Positions 35,218 through 44,875 of a stretch of DNA of 64,000 bases are shown piece by piece. Position 1 is the stretch's first letter. Each line of letters opens with the position of its first letter. Source of the DNA: Flavobacteriaceae bacterium (lineage in GTDB: Bacteria; Bacteroidota; Bacteroidia; Flavobacteriales; Flavobacteriaceae); NCBI GenBank assembly GCA_018402135.1, contig JAGYJF010000003.1, forward strand, positions 372,001 to 436,000, given 5' to 3'. The notes under the pieces are model-generated. The model worked only from the letters and a program-made list of their open reading frames with translations, did not search any database and was not told where the DNA came from. The position numbers were made by a program, and so were the translations under genes.

Positions 35218-37458
35218 TTATTCCGAATAAAGTTCAGAAAAAACAACTGAGTTATCATCCCGATTAAAAAATGCCGAAGCAATGCCAATGTCACCTTTTT
35301 TCAAGGCTTCTTTAAAATAAGGGCTTTTGGCTATAAGGTCTGATTTGGCTTTTTCAATATTAAAATCTACAATATCATTAGCAAGTTGATCTAAAGATTC
35401 TGATTGTAAATCACGGCTGCTAAATGTTTCGCTTTTTAAAGCATCTTCAATTAAAATCGATAAGTTTGACGACTCGTTTTTTAAGTACTCAATAATAGCC
35501 TCTTTTACAACGGTGTTATGAGAGTTCCCGTAGAATAATACTAATTTTGCACCTTGGTCGCGACAAGAGATTTCTAAATTTAAAATGCTCTGTTTTTCAA
35601 TAATAAGTGCAGCAGATCGCAACGAAACCAAATCGCCTATAGCTGTATTGAGCATCATGTTTAATGGTTCGCGTAAATCAACACAAGTTAATACAACGGC
35701 TAAAGGCGATTCATTGAGGTGCTCTACTAAATCTTTAGACTGCATTTTTCGAGACATTAAATTTCTACTCGCATAGGTGGTGCTTCCTTCTTTTAAATAG
35801 GCCAGAATTTCTTTAGGATTTGTTTTGGCTTTGATTTCTGCTTTTGTTTTCTTGTAAAAATCAATTTCTTCCCCCAATAAATAGCTGTCTTTCATGCCTA
35901 TAACATTAACCTCAATATTATGATCTACCAAAGCTCTAGTTTGAAATTCTTTAATTATATCAACAACATCTGGATCCATATAGCTTGTAAATGAAGCATC
36001 TATAAGTAATTTGCTGTTGTCGGGAACACTCCAAAGTGTATTTTTAATCGATGCTTTATTAAAGAAGGAAACCTCATTAGATAGTTCAAGTTTGATAACT
36101 TCATCTTGCACATATTTAATGTTCTCGATGTAAAACGGATTATAGTAATTGCTCCTTAATAGATAGAAAATACTCAACGCCGAACCAATTAACACACCTG
36201 TTAACACATCTGTTAAAACTATAAATATAACAGTTAAAACAAATGGTAAAAACTGATTCCAACCGCGTTTATATAAACTTTTAAATACGCTTATAGACGC
36301 TAGTTTATAGCCTACAACTAGAAGAATTGCGGCTAACGATGCCAAAGGAATTAAATTGATAATGCTGCTCAAAAATAACACGCTTAAAAGTAAAAGAAAA
36401 CCATGAATTATCGTACTGAGCTTTGTTTGGGCTCCTGCTTCAATACTTACAGAACTTCTTACAATTACAGAAGTTATGGCAATACCACCTAGTAAACCTG
36501 AAAGTGTATTACCAATACCTTGGGCTATAAGCTCGCGATTAGGCGGCGTACGGCGGTTTAATTTGTCAATATTATCAGTAGCTTCTATATTTAATAAAGT
36601 AGAAATTGAAGCAATAATAGCAATAGTGAATGCCGTGGTCCAAACCTTAGGATCGCTATAACCACTAAAATCAGGAAAGGTAAAGAACGTGCGTATACTA
36701 TCTACCTTTGGTATGTTCACTAAATGAATTCCGTCTAGATAGAAAAAAGGCATAAAAATTTTAAATAATTGATTGAGCAACACCCCTAAAATTACCACTA
36801 CTAAAGCGGGTGGAATTAATTTGAAATTTTTAAGAGGTGTTTTATCCCAATAGATTAAAATGCCCAAAGAGAGAACTGAAATCACAACGGCACCAATTGT
36901 AAAGGCATTAAAAAAATTCAAAATGAGATTGTATGTATTATTTAAATAGTCTTCTGAGTAATTCAGCAATTTACTTTTGTCTATTTCATAGCCAATAGTG
37001 TACGGAAGTTGAGATAAGATTAAAATGACGCCTATACCCGCTAAAAGCCCTTTAATAATGCTTGTTGGCATATAATCAGCAAGAATACCTGCTTTTACAA
37101 TACCAAGAATAACTTGAATAAATCCTGCCAATACCAAGGCTCCCAAAAATAATTGAAAACTATTTAAATCTTCGATGGCTAATAAAACTACAGCTGCTAC
37201 ACTTGCTGCAGGTCCACTAACACTCGTTCCCGATTTACTCAAATATCCAATTATTACACCACCGATTATGCCAGAAATTAAACCAGACATTAATGGCGCA
37301 CCGCTTGCTAATGCAATACCTAAACATAAAGGCAGTGCCACTAAAAATACGACAATACCCGCTGGAATATCTTTGTCTAATCTTGAAAACATGGAGCGAT
37401 AATCATCCTGAAACTGTTGACGATTGACAAAATCTTTTAAAACAGGTATTTTTTTCAA
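35218..37458 (-). CDS. SulP anion transporter fused to a degenerate carbonic-anhydrase-like domain
   Basis: This 746-residue protein has an N-terminal SulP membrane domain (about 25-440; PAGIVVFLVALPLCLGIALA, SGPAASVAAVVLLA, TPPNRELIAQGIGN) and a STAS-like region (about 450-525). A C-terminal domain (about 575-746) has beta-carbonic-anhydrase architecture. Only part of the active site is kept: C592-V-D594-L-R596 remains, but the GHxxC motif reads G644-N-S-H-N, so the His and second Cys zinc ligands are lost. It also ends in an IGIASAFFNRDD strand like carbonic anhydrases. The domain is probably a regulator or structural unit rather than an enzyme. Likely substrate: bicarbonate or sulfate. Confidence 0.88.
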   Translation of the reverse strand: MKKIPVLKDFVNRQQFQDDYRSMFSRLDKDIPAGIVVFLVALPLCLGIALASGAPLMSGLISGIIGGVIIGYLSKSGTSVSGPAASVAAVVLLAIEDLNSFQLFLGALVLAGFIQVILGIVKAGILADYMPTSIIKGLLAGIGVILILSQLPYTIGYEIDKSKLLNYSEDYLNNTYNLILNFFNAFTIGAVVISVLSLGILIYWDKTPLKNFKLIPPALVVVILGVLLNQLFKIFMPFFYLDGIHLVNIPKVDSIRTFFTFPDFSGYSDPKVWTTAFTIAIIASISTLLNIEATDNIDKLNRRTPPNRELIAQGIGNTLSGLLGGIAITSVIVRSSVSIEAGAQTKLSTIIHGFLLLLSVLFLSSIINLIPLASLAAILLVVGYKLASISVFKSLYKRGWNQFLPFVLTVIFIVLTDVLTGVLIGSALSIFYLLRSNYYNPFYIENIKYVQDEVIKLELSNEVSFFNKASIKNTLWSVPDNSKLLIDASFTSYMDPDVVDIIKEFQTRALVDHNIEVNVIGMKDSYLLGEEIDFYKKTKAEIKAKTNPKEILAYLKEGSTTYASRNLMSRKMQSKDLVEHLNESPLAVVLTCVDLREPLNMMLNTAIGDLVSLRSAALIIEKQSILNLEISCRDQGAKLVLFYGNSHNTVVKEAIIEYLKNESSNLSILIEDALKSETFSSRDLQSESLDQLANDIVDFNIEKAKSDLIAKSPYFKEALKKGDIGIASAFFNRDDNSVVFSELYSE

Positions 37459-37797
37459 AAATAATGATGTTAGGTGTTAAAATGAAGTAATTTAATGACT
37501 TGATATCTGGCTAACTTATGAAATAAAGGACTCAAAAGCAAAAAGACTTTAAAGATTTACTTTTTTAATTTCTGTATCCAGTAAATAAAACTTTTACCAC
37601 TTCAATGCTATTGCACCGATCGATTTTAATGATTAAATTATAAGTTTTAACATAAAATTAGTCAAGTAATCAAAAGTATTTGTAGTATAATATTTACAAA
37701 AACCTGCTTTTTAATCACTTATAATGTAAAACATATTGAAATCTTAACGATATGTTAATTTTTTTATTATATTTGGATACTAACCAAAACCAATAAG
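37459..37797. other. 339-bp intergenic region between divergent genes
   Basis: AT-rich, lying between the minus-strand SulP fusion and a small plus-strand gene. It holds the promoter box at 37768-37775. No repeat or RNA structure was recognised. Confidence 0.5.
37768..37775 (+). promoter_or_regulatory. Bacteroidota -7 promoter box for the small membrane protein
   Basis: TATATTTG fits TAnnTTTG and lies 22 bases before the ATG at 37798. Confidence 0.5.
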
Positions 37798-37974
37798 ATG
37801 AAATCCATTTTAAAAAACAGGAACATTATTCCAGCTATTCATTATCTCATGTTTGGAATCGTAGGATTTATAATGATTGCCTTCATTACTTCGCTTTTCA
37901 ACTTGATTAACACTTATCAAAGTGTGGTTGAGTCAGGAATGCTAAACGCAATTAGTAGCATTCAATACCCATAG
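37798..37974 (+). CDS. small single-pass membrane protein, 58 residues
   Basis: The ATG at 37798 opens a 58-codon frame starting MKSILKNRNIIPAIHY and continuing with a hydrophobic helix (LMFGIVGFIMIAFITSLFNL), then a polar tail ending in SIQYP before TAG. A basic N terminus followed by one helix fits an inner-membrane microprotein. The promoter box just upstream supports expression. No family is recognised. Confidence 0.6.
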   Translation: MKSILKNRNIIPAIHYLMFGIVGFIMIAFITSLFNLINTYQSVVESGMLNAISSIQYP

Positions 37975-38063
37975 TGATTTAAAAACCAGTTGGAATTATA
38001 ACATGTTGATTAATTGCTGTAGAGGCATATTTACGTGAATATTTCAATAGTTAACACAAAATA

Positions 38064-38095
38064 AAAACCCTTAAAATATTGATTTTAAGGGTTTT
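38064..38095 (-). terminator. terminator after tRNA-Leu
   Basis: Perfect 14-bp arms AAAACCCTTAAAAT and ATTTTAAGGGTTTT with a 4-base loop (38078-38081) start directly after the tRNA 3' end on the minus strand and run into a T-rich tail. Confidence 0.85.
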
Positions 38096-38096
38096 G

Positions 38097-38178
38097 TACT
38101 CAAGGTGGGAATCGAACCCACACTCCCGAAAGAACTGGATTTTGAATCCAGCGCGTCTACCAATTCCGCCACTTGAGC
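38097..38178 (-). tRNA. tRNA-Leu (CAA anticodon)
   Basis: On the minus strand the sequence starts GCTCAAGTGGCGGAATTGG and has a D-arm with TGGTAGACGC and an anticodon arm CTGGA-TTCAAAA-TCCAG (anticodon CAA). A long variable arm (TTCTTTCGGGAG) typical of class II leucine tRNAs and a T-arm GTGGGTTCGATTCCCAC follow. The acceptor stem GCTCAAG pairs with CTTGAGT, leaving a G-U at the first position. CCA is not encoded. Confidence 0.93.
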
Positions 38179-38308
38179 ATCTAGGTGTCTGACTCCCAAA
38201 ATTATCAGGATTGCCTATTAAATAATTTGGATTGCAAAAATATAAAATAATTTTGCGCAAACAACTAAAATTAGTAGGATTTATGCTTTTACGCGTGAAA
38301 TAAATTCC

Positions 38309-38316
38309 TAAATTTG
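38309..38316 (+). promoter_or_regulatory. Bacteroidota -7 promoter box for prs
   Basis: TAAATTTG fits TAnnTTTG and lies 51 bases before the prs ATG. Confidence 0.5.
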
Positions 38317-38367
38317 CACCCTGTTTCTAATAGAGGTATATAAATCAATTAATAGACTGAATTTCAA

Positions 38368-39309
38368 ATGTCACAAGAACCGGCAGAAGCCAAGATTTTT
38401 GGTTGCACACAAAGTAAATATTTGGCTGAAAAAATAGCCAAATCCTACGGTGTGTCTTTAGGTAACGTGATTACATCTACCTACAGCGACGGAGAGTTTC
38501 AACCATCTTATGAAGAATCTATTCGTGGCACCCGTATCTTTATTATCGGCTCGACAAATCCTGGACCAGAGAATCTAATGGAAATGTTGCTTATGATTGA
38601 TGCGGCAAAACGCGCTTCAGCCAGGCATATAACTGCGGTTCTTCCTTATTTTGGTTGGGCTAGACAGGATAGAAAAGACAAGCCTAGGGTGCCAATTGCC
38701 GCTAAGTTAGTCGCAAAAATGCTTGAGGTGGCAGGTGCAACTCGCATTATAACAATGGACTTGCATGCCGATCAAATTCAAGGGTTTTTTGAGAAACCAG
38801 TAGATCACCTGTTTGCTTCTACTATATTTTTACCCTATTTACAAGAATTAAATCTTGAAAACTTAACGATTGCTTCACCAGATATGGGAGGCTCAAAACG
38901 TGCTTATGCCTACTCGAAAGCTTTAGAAAGCGATGTGGTAATTTGTTATAAACAGCGCGCCAAGGCTAATGTCATTTCACATATGGAATTAATTGGCGAT
39001 GTAACAGGAAAAAACGTAGTGTTGGTTGACGATATGGTCGATACTGCGGGAACCCTAACCAAGGCCGCAGATGTTATGATGGAAAGAGGTGCTATTAGCG
39101 TAAGAGCTATTTGTACACACCCAATTTTATCTGGTAATGCCTACGAACGAATAGAAAAATCGCAATTGGCTGAACTTATCGTGACCGATTCTATTCCGCT
39201 AAAACAAAATAGCCCGAAAATAAAAGTATTGAGTTGTGCAAACTTATTTGCAGCCGTTATGTACAACGTGCATCATAACGAATCTATCAGCTCAAAATTT
39301 ATAATGTAA
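38368..39309 (+). CDS. prs: ribose-phosphate pyrophosphokinase
   Basis: The 313-residue protein has the full PRPP synthetase layout: N-terminal ATP-binding loop (TYSDGEFQPSYEESIRG), the FGWARQDRKDKPR loop, DLHADQIQGFF, and the PRPP-binding motif VLVDDMVDTAGTLTKAAD. It makes PRPP from ribose 5-phosphate and ATP for nucleotide, histidine and tryptophan synthesis. It lies 21 bases upstream of rplY, and prs-rplY-pth is a common order in bacteria. Confidence 0.97.
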   Translation: MSQEPAEAKIFGCTQSKYLAEKIAKSYGVSLGNVITSTYSDGEFQPSYEESIRGTRIFIIGSTNPGPENLMEMLLMIDAAKRASARHITAVLPYFGWARQDRKDKPRVPIAAKLVAKMLEVAGATRIITMDLHADQIQGFFEKPVDHLFASTIFLPYLQELNLENLTIASPDMGGSKRAYAYSKALESDVVICYKQRAKANVISHMELIGDVTGKNVVLVDDMVDTAGTLTKAADVMMERGAISVRAICTHPILSGNAYERIEKSQLAELIVTDSIPLKQNSPKIKVLSCANLFAAVMYNVHHNESISSKFIM

Positions 39310-39330
39310 ATCAATAATTAATTAAATAAA

Positions 39331-39972
39331 ATGAAATCAATTACAATCAATGGATCGAAAAGAGAAAGCGTTGGCAAAAAAGCAACTAAAGCCATACGTA
39401 ATGCTGGACAGGTTCCTTGCGTATTATACGGAGGAGATAAGCCAGTACATTTCTTAGCACCAGAACTGGCATTCTCTAAACTTGTATACACACCAGATGC
39501 GCATACAGTTGTGATTGCTCTAGAAGGCGGCGAAACTTTTAATGCAGTTATGCAGGACATTCAATTTCACCCTGTAACCGATAAAATCTTACACATAGAT
39601 TTCTATCAGTTGTTTGATGATAAAGAAATCTCTATGGATATTCCTGTTCATATTATAGGAACATCTCGAGGTGTTTTAAATGGAGGTGTGCTTCGTAAGA
39701 ACAAACGTACTTTAAGAGTTAAAGCATTACCTGCAAACCTTCCCGATTTTATAGAGGCCGATATTACACCTCTTAAAATTGGTAGTAAATTATACATTAC
39801 TACTTTAGAAAATGAGGCTTACAAATTCTTACACCCAGACAATACGGTTGTTTGTCAAGTAAGACGCTCTAGAGCAAGTGTAGCGGATTTTGAGGCAGAT
39901 GAAGAAGAAGAAGAAATAGTTGAAGGAGAAGAAACTCCAACAACTGAAGCTACAACTGAAGCTCAAGAATAG
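39331..39972 (+). CDS. rplY: 50S ribosomal protein L25 (CTC/TL5 long form)
   Basis: The 213-residue protein is the long form of L25. Residues about 1-90 form the 5S-rRNA-binding domain ([20 protein letters not shown]), and a second beta domain (TL5 C-terminal) extends to about 185. A very acidic tail ([13 protein letters not shown]...) follows. It binds 5S rRNA in the large subunit. It is co-directional with prs and closed by a terminator at 39995. Confidence 0.95.
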   Translation: MKSITINGSKRESVGKKATKAIRNAGQVPCVLYGGDKPVHFLAPELAFSKLVYTPDAHTVVIALEGGETFNAVMQDIQFHPVTDKILHIDFYQLFDDKEISMDIPVHIIGTSRGVLNGGVLRKNKRTLRVKALPANLPDFIEADITPLKIGSKLYITTLENEAYKFLHPDNTVVCQVRRSRASVADFEADEEEEEIVEGEETPTTEATTEAQE

Positions 39973-39994
39973 AAATAATTTTTATAATTGTAAG

Positions 39995-40030
39995 AAGCAT
40001 TCTGTTAATTCAGGATGCTTTTTTATTTTT
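39995..40030 (+). terminator. terminator after rplY
   Basis: Arms AAGCATTCTG (39995-40004) and CAGGATGCTT (40011-40020), one G-U pair, followed by a T-rich run to about 40030. It overlaps the pth leader, so pth may be expressed by read-through or from a promoter close by. Confidence 0.75.
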
Positions 40031-40045
40031 ACATAAATTCAGGCG

Positions 40046-40678
40046 ATGCTTCATTTTTTAAAATCATTATTTTTTGCTGATGCCTCGGCATTGGACTCAG
40101 ATGTAAATAGCATGAAAAAATTTTTAATTGTTGGCTTAGGAAATATTGGAGATGAATATGCCAATACCCGGCATAATATTGGTTTTAGAATTCTCAATGC
40201 ATTCGCCAAACAAGAAGACTTAACCTTCCAAACCCATAAGCTAGGCGACGTATCAGTTTATAAATTTAAGGGAAGAAGTTTTATTTTGTTAAAACCCAGC
40301 ACTTATATGAACCTAAGTGGAAAAGCCGTAAAATACTGGATGACAAAAGAAAATATTCCCTTAGAAAATGTTTTAGTACTAACAGACGATTTAAACCTGT
40401 CCTTTGGGCAAATTAGAATAAAAACCAAAGGAAGTGATGGTGGTCACAACGGATTAAAAGACATTCAAAACACGCTTCAAACTACTAATTACAACAGATT
40501 GCGGTTTGGTATTAGCGATGCTTTTAACAAAGGGAATCAGGTGGATTATGTATTGGGTGAATGGTCACCTGAAGAAGAAGGGACCTTGCCTGAGCGCCTT
40601 AACTTAGCTGCAGAGGCCATTAAATCATTTGGACTAGCCGGAATCAATACTACGATGAACAATTTTAACGGTAAATAA
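40046..40678 (+). CDS. pth: peptidyl-tRNA hydrolase
   Basis: The core begins at [13 protein letters not shown] (residue 23) and has the catalytic region NTRHNIGF (His), [19 protein letters not shown] and GHNGLKDI. It frees tRNA from stalled peptidyl-tRNA. I keep the upstream ATG at 40046, which adds a 22-residue N-terminal extension ([20 protein letters not shown]), because similar extensions occur in Bacteroidota. The inner ATG at 40112 would give a standard 188-residue enzyme and remains possible. Confidence 0.95.
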   Translation: MLHFLKSLFFADASALDSDVNSMKKFLIVGLGNIGDEYANTRHNIGFRILNAFAKQEDLTFQTHKLGDVSVYKFKGRSFILLKPSTYMNLSGKAVKYWMTKENIPLENVLVLTDDLNLSFGQIRIKTKGSDGGHNGLKDIQNTLQTTNYNRLRFGISDAFNKGNQVDYVLGEWSPEEEGTLPERLNLAAEAIKSFGLAGINTTMNNFNGK

Positions 40679-40708
40679 AAAAGGCAGCCAATTTGGCTGC
40701 CTTTTTTA
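40678..40708 (+). terminator. bidirectional terminator between convergent genes
   Basis: AAAAAGGCAGCCA, short AT centre, TGGCTGCCTTTTT: a strong GC stem flanked by A and T runs, so it works on both strands for pth and the metalloprotease gene. Confidence 0.9.
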
Positions 40709-40730
40709 TACTTTAAGATTTATCTTAATC

Positions 40731-43700
40731 TTATTCAACAACAATCTTTCTTGTAATGGTCTGAATTCCATCGGTTAAATTAACCAAATAAACTCCTGCT
40801 TGTACATTACCTAAATCTATGGTGTTTTCCTGTTGTAAACCACTATCAAAACGGTTGTTGTAAACCTGTCTGCCTCGCATATCAAAAACGCTTACATTCA
40901 TTTTTTCACCGTTAGGTGAATTGGTTTTAATGTTAAAAGTGCCGTTATTTGGATTTGGATAAATACTAAAATTTGTTTCGGTAAATTCGTTAACCGATAA
41001 GGTAGGTATTCCACAAATTTCGAGCTCAAAATTATTAATGGTACCGCCATCGCCAGCGGCATCATCTGTAACTTCTAAAACCCATGTTCCTGCAGACTGG
41101 CTGCCATAAAGAACTGATAAATCACCTTCGGGTCTGAACGAGCCTGTATATGGTGCAGTCCCTGCCGTGATTATTGTAGCGGCTTCCTGATCAAAAATAG
41201 TATCAATAAAATTATCTGAACTTCCACCTACATCAGTAGCTAACTCAACTCTGGTACCATCGGGAGCAAGTAAAAACATATCTAAATCGGCATTAAAAGT
41301 ATGATTAATGTTAATTAGGACGTTTAAATCGGTTATTTGAAAATCAGTACTAAAGACAATCGATGAGGTATAAGTAACACCCCCGGCACCGCTAGAAATT
41401 GCAATTGGTAAATCTGTTGCAGCCACCGTTTCGCACTCTTCATCGCAGGCATCTCCAATACCATTGTTGTTACTATCTGCTTGATCAGGATTAAAGGTAA
41501 GTGGGCAATTATCGTTATCGTTTAGTATTCCATCACCATCAATGTCATCATCGCAAACATCCCCAATACCATCGCCATCTAAATCGGCTTGGTCTGGATT
41601 AGGCGTTGACGGACAATTATCCACATTATCAGGGATACCGTCGCCATCGCTATCAGTCTGTGGACTACCACAGATCTCAAGAGACCAACTTGTGATGTTA
41701 CCAACATCAAAACTGGCATTATCAGATACGTTTAAAATCCAATTTCCACCTGAGAATTCACCGTTAAAAACCGATAAACTGCCTTCAGGCTGAAATGTTC
41801 CCGTAAAAGGGGCCGCACCATTTATAATTAAATCCACTGCATCATCATCAAAAGTGGTTCCTGTATAGTTTTGACCATTACCACCATTCCCGTCAGAAAG
41901 AATCACCTCTGTCCCTGCCGGACTAATCAATTTTAGAATTAAATCGCCAACAAAAGTGTGGGTAATGTTAATTGAAACATTAACATCTGTTATTTGAGAT
42001 GTGTTGGCAATATTAATAATTGAATTAACACCCGTAGGGTTATTATCTGGTATGCCAACAGGCGTATCTGATGAATTAAAAGATTGACAAGAAATATTGG
42101 CCGTGGTAAAGCTAGCTTCAGAATAAGGACCTACGCCACAGTCGTTAACCGACCTTACGCGCCAAAAATACTGAGTTACTGTATTAAGGGTAGTAACTGT
42201 AAAATTAGGGTCGGTTGGTGCCCCACTTGCAACGATATTGTTGAAAGCGGCATCGGTAGCTACATCTAATTCAAAGTTAAGTGCATTATTAAGCGCATTT
42301 ATATCGGCATTCCAAGAAAAAAATGCGGAATCGGCCGGGACATCTGTTGCGCCACCAATCGGAGATATAATGATTAATGACCCGAGATTATCATCAAATA
42401 CATTTAAAATAACTTCTGTGCTTTGAGTAATGGAGCCAGAAGTTCCAACCAAATCAAAGGAATAAGAATCTATTGCCAAACTACCGGTATTGGATACGGT
42501 AACCGTTACGTTGGTGCCATCGGCTGTTGCCGTTGGAGGATTAAAGTTAACCGTTGCACCCGCAGGAAGGTTGTTAGCTGAAAAAGTTGTAGTGCCGCTA
42601 AACCCTAAAAAGGTGTTATAGGTAAAGGTGTAAATTGCGTCATTTGGTTTACAAATATTTACATTAGGGTTTGTTACACTTAAAACAAATTCAGACGATT
42701 GAATTGAAAAATTACTATTGTTAACGGCAAAAAACAAATTGTTATTACCTTCAACAATTACGCGTGCCTGATTGGTATCGGCACCAACATTTGGTACTGA
42801 AATATTATGAGCACCGTCATTAGCAACATTGGATGCCAATGTAAACGGAAATGTTTGTCCGCCATCAACCGACAACAAAATATTAACGGTTGGTGTATTT
42901 ACAGCACCGCCGTTAGTTCCAGCAACATCCCATGTAATTTCTTGTGTTGAACCCACATCCCATGTTTCGTTGGTAGATTGAGAAGTGACCATAAAAGGCC
43001 CTGAACTACCATCAACGGTTACGGTCATAGTGTCAAAACTAGATTGCGGAAATTGACCTGTACCATTCGCTTCCGAACGATCGCGAACCGTTAAAGCAAA
43101 ATTAAAAGTTCTGCCAACTGTGGTGATGGTTTCCCAAGTAGAGTTATCTACAGATTCAAGTGGATTTGTTTCTGTTAATTGCCCGGCAATTACTCTTGAC
43201 AGTTGAGGCATATATCTGTTGGAGTCCGTGCTTGGCGGTCTAGACCTAAATAATGCGCCTGTGGCTTTGGTTGGGCCAAAATTACCAGTGGTGGTAACAC
43301 CATTATCTATTTGTTCCCAAGTGTAGGTTAACACATCCCCATCTGGATCAGTGGCACTACCTCGCAATACAAATGCCGTACCTGCGGGAATGGTTTGGTT
43401 ATTACCAGCATTAGCGACTGGTGGATTGTTAGTAATGGCTGTACCGGTCCAGCAAGTTCTTAAATTAAGATTATTTAAAATTTGATTGATGCTGTGGTAG
43501 TGAAAATAAGGGTCTGAATGGTCTTGTACATCATTAGCCCCTGTAATCCCCGCATAACCCATAATGGTAGTGCCGCTGCCCGGTTCGGCATTAACGCCGG
43601 TACCTTCACTATTAAATGACCAGGTATGATTAGCGCCCATTTGGTGACCAATTTCGTGAGGGACATAATCGATATCGAAAAAATCGTTTTGATATGGGCC

Positions 43701-44705
43701 GCCATCATTATCTTGAAAAGAGTGCGCTGAAAACCCACTACCTTTCTGTCCATTGACACAAACACATCCAATGCAACCGGCATTACCGTTATTAGCAGCA
43801 AATGTAAATAAATGGCCTATATCGTAATTAGCCTCACCTATATTGTTAGTTAACGTTGTTTGTAATTGAGAATTAAGATTACCAGTATACGGATCGGTTG
43901 CGGCATTGGGATAAATAATACTCGTTCCAGAAACCAATTGAAACGTAACCGCCATGTCTACTTCAAACACTTCATTGTTTCTGTTTAAGGTAGCCACTAC
44001 TTGTGCTAGAGCATCCTCTTGTGCATTACCGTTTCCAGGATTGCCGTCATCCCAAAAGTTGGTGTATTCACCAGTGGTCGATATGGCAATTCTAAATGTT
44101 CGTAAAATCTGGTCGTTGGCATCTCTGCCCATAGTTGTTCCACCTTGGTTTTGAGTAGTAACCATCTCATTGTCGGTTAAACACTCAAACTCCTTAACCG
44201 CATTAAATTTTGAAGCTCTGCTATAAGCCATGTATTGATTACTGCCAAATTTATCCAATGGTACCACAAAAGTTAAATCGCTATTTGCCGACGAAGCCAT
44301 GGTCTGAACCCCTTGAGGCGTCACAGTAAACCTGATGCGATTGGTAGGATTCACTACATCAAACCCTAAATAAGCCTTGATATTAGGAAATTGGGCAGCC
44401 AACTCAGCCGATAAAATAGGGAGTTCTACAATACGGTAATCTGTAAATTTTCCAAATTGATTAGGAAAAGAAACAATGGTATTAGATCTAGAACCTAAAC
44501 CACGCATTGGTGCGTTGTTTAAAGCTTGTTTAAAAGCTTCTATATTTAAATTAAAACTTTTAATTTGTTTTTGGTTGAAATTTTCGAGATTGTGTGAACC
44601 TCGCAGTGCACTTGTTTCAATACTCGTCCAATAGTTCGACTGAGAGAAGATTGTAAACGACGCTAACAAAAAAATTAGTGCCGTCAAATGTAATCGCTGT
44701 TGCAT
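40731..44705 (-). CDS. large secreted zinc metalloprotease with P-domains, TSP3 repeats and T9SS sorting tail
   Basis: This 1,324-residue protein has a signal peptide (cleavage near IFSQS, residue 22), a propeptide-like region, and a reprolysin-type protease domain (about 200-415) with the full zinc motif HEIGHQMGANH (350-360). Then come PKD/Ig-like and fibronectin-III-like segments. Two proprotein-convertase P-domains, each ending in LEICG, are separated by calcium-binding thrombospondin type 3 repeats (DSDGDGIPDNVDNCP, DLDGDGIGDVCDDD). The type IX sorting domain begins FSIYPNPNNGTFNI and ends with TRKIVVE. It would be exported across the outer membrane by T9SS and digest extracellular protein. 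Confidence 0.93.
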   Translation of the reverse strand: MQQRLHLTALIFLLASFTIFSQSNYWTSIETSALRGSHNLENFNQKQIKSFNLNIEAFKQALNNAPMRGLGSRSNTIVSFPNQFGKFTDYRIVELPILSAELAAQFPNIKAYLGFDVVNPTNRIRFTVTPQGVQTMASSANSDLTFVVPLDKFGSNQYMAYSRASKFNAVKEFECLTDNEMVTTQNQGGTTMGRDANDQILRTFRIAISTTGEYTNFWDDGNPGNGNAQEDALAQVVATLNRNNEVFEVDMAVTFQLVSGTSIIYPNAATDPYTGNLNSQLQTTLTNNIGEANYDIGHLFTFAANNGNAGCIGCVCVNGQKGSGFSAHSFQDNDGGPYQNDFFDIDYVPHEIGHQMGANHTWSFNSEGTGVNAEPGSGTTIMGYAGITGANDVQDHSDPYFHYHSINQILNNLNLRTCWTGTAITNNPPVANAGNNQTIPAGTAFVLRGSATDPDGDVLTYTWEQIDNGVTTTGNFGPTKATGALFRSRPPSTDSNRYMPQLSRVIAGQLTETNPLESVDNSTWETITTVGRTFNFALTVRDRSEANGTGQFPQSSFDTMTVTVDGSSGPFMVTSQSTNETWDVGSTQEITWDVAGTNGGAVNTPTVNILLSVDGGQTFPFTLASNVANDGAHNISVPNVGADTNQARVIVEGNNNLFFAVNNSNFSIQSSEFVLSVTNPNVNICKPNDAIYTFTYNTFLGFSGTTTFSANNLPAGATVNFNPPTATADGTNVTVTVSNTGSLAIDSYSFDLVGTSGSITQSTEVILNVFDDNLGSLIIISPIGGATDVPADSAFFSWNADINALNNALNFELDVATDAAFNNIVASGAPTDPNFTVTTLNTVTQYFWRVRSVNDCGVGPYSEASFTTANISCQSFNSSDTPVGIPDNNPTGVNSIINIANTSQITDVNVSINITHTFVGDLILKLISPAGTEVILSDGNGGNGQNYTGTTFDDDAVDLIINGAAPFTGTFQPEGSLSVFNGEFSGGNWILNVSDNASFDVGNITSWSLEICGSPQTDSDGDGIPDNVDNCPSTPNPDQADLDGDGIGDVCDDDIDGDGILNDNDNCPLTFNPDQADSNNNGIGDACDEECETVAATDLPIAISSGAGGVTYTSSIVFSTDFQITDLNVLININHTFNADLDMFLLAPDGTRVELATDVGGSSDNFIDTIFDQEAATIITAGTAPYTGSFRPEGDLSVLYGSQSAGTWVLEVTDDAAGDGGTINNFELEICGIPTLSVNEFTETNFSIYPNPNNGTFNIKTNSPNGEKMNVSVFDMRGRQVYNNRFDSGLQQENTIDLGNVQAGVYLVNLTDGIQTITRKIVVE

Positions 44706-44875
44706 ATTTTAGGGAGCTTTTTAAATAAAATTTCTCAAATTTAAAAAAATCTTAATTAATTAACATCAAATTATACAATAATCGATAAATCACTAGTTTA
44801 ATTTTGAAGTATATTTAAAACACTTTAGCAATTATATGGCTATTTTTACACCATAAATTTTAATAATTTTTTAGT

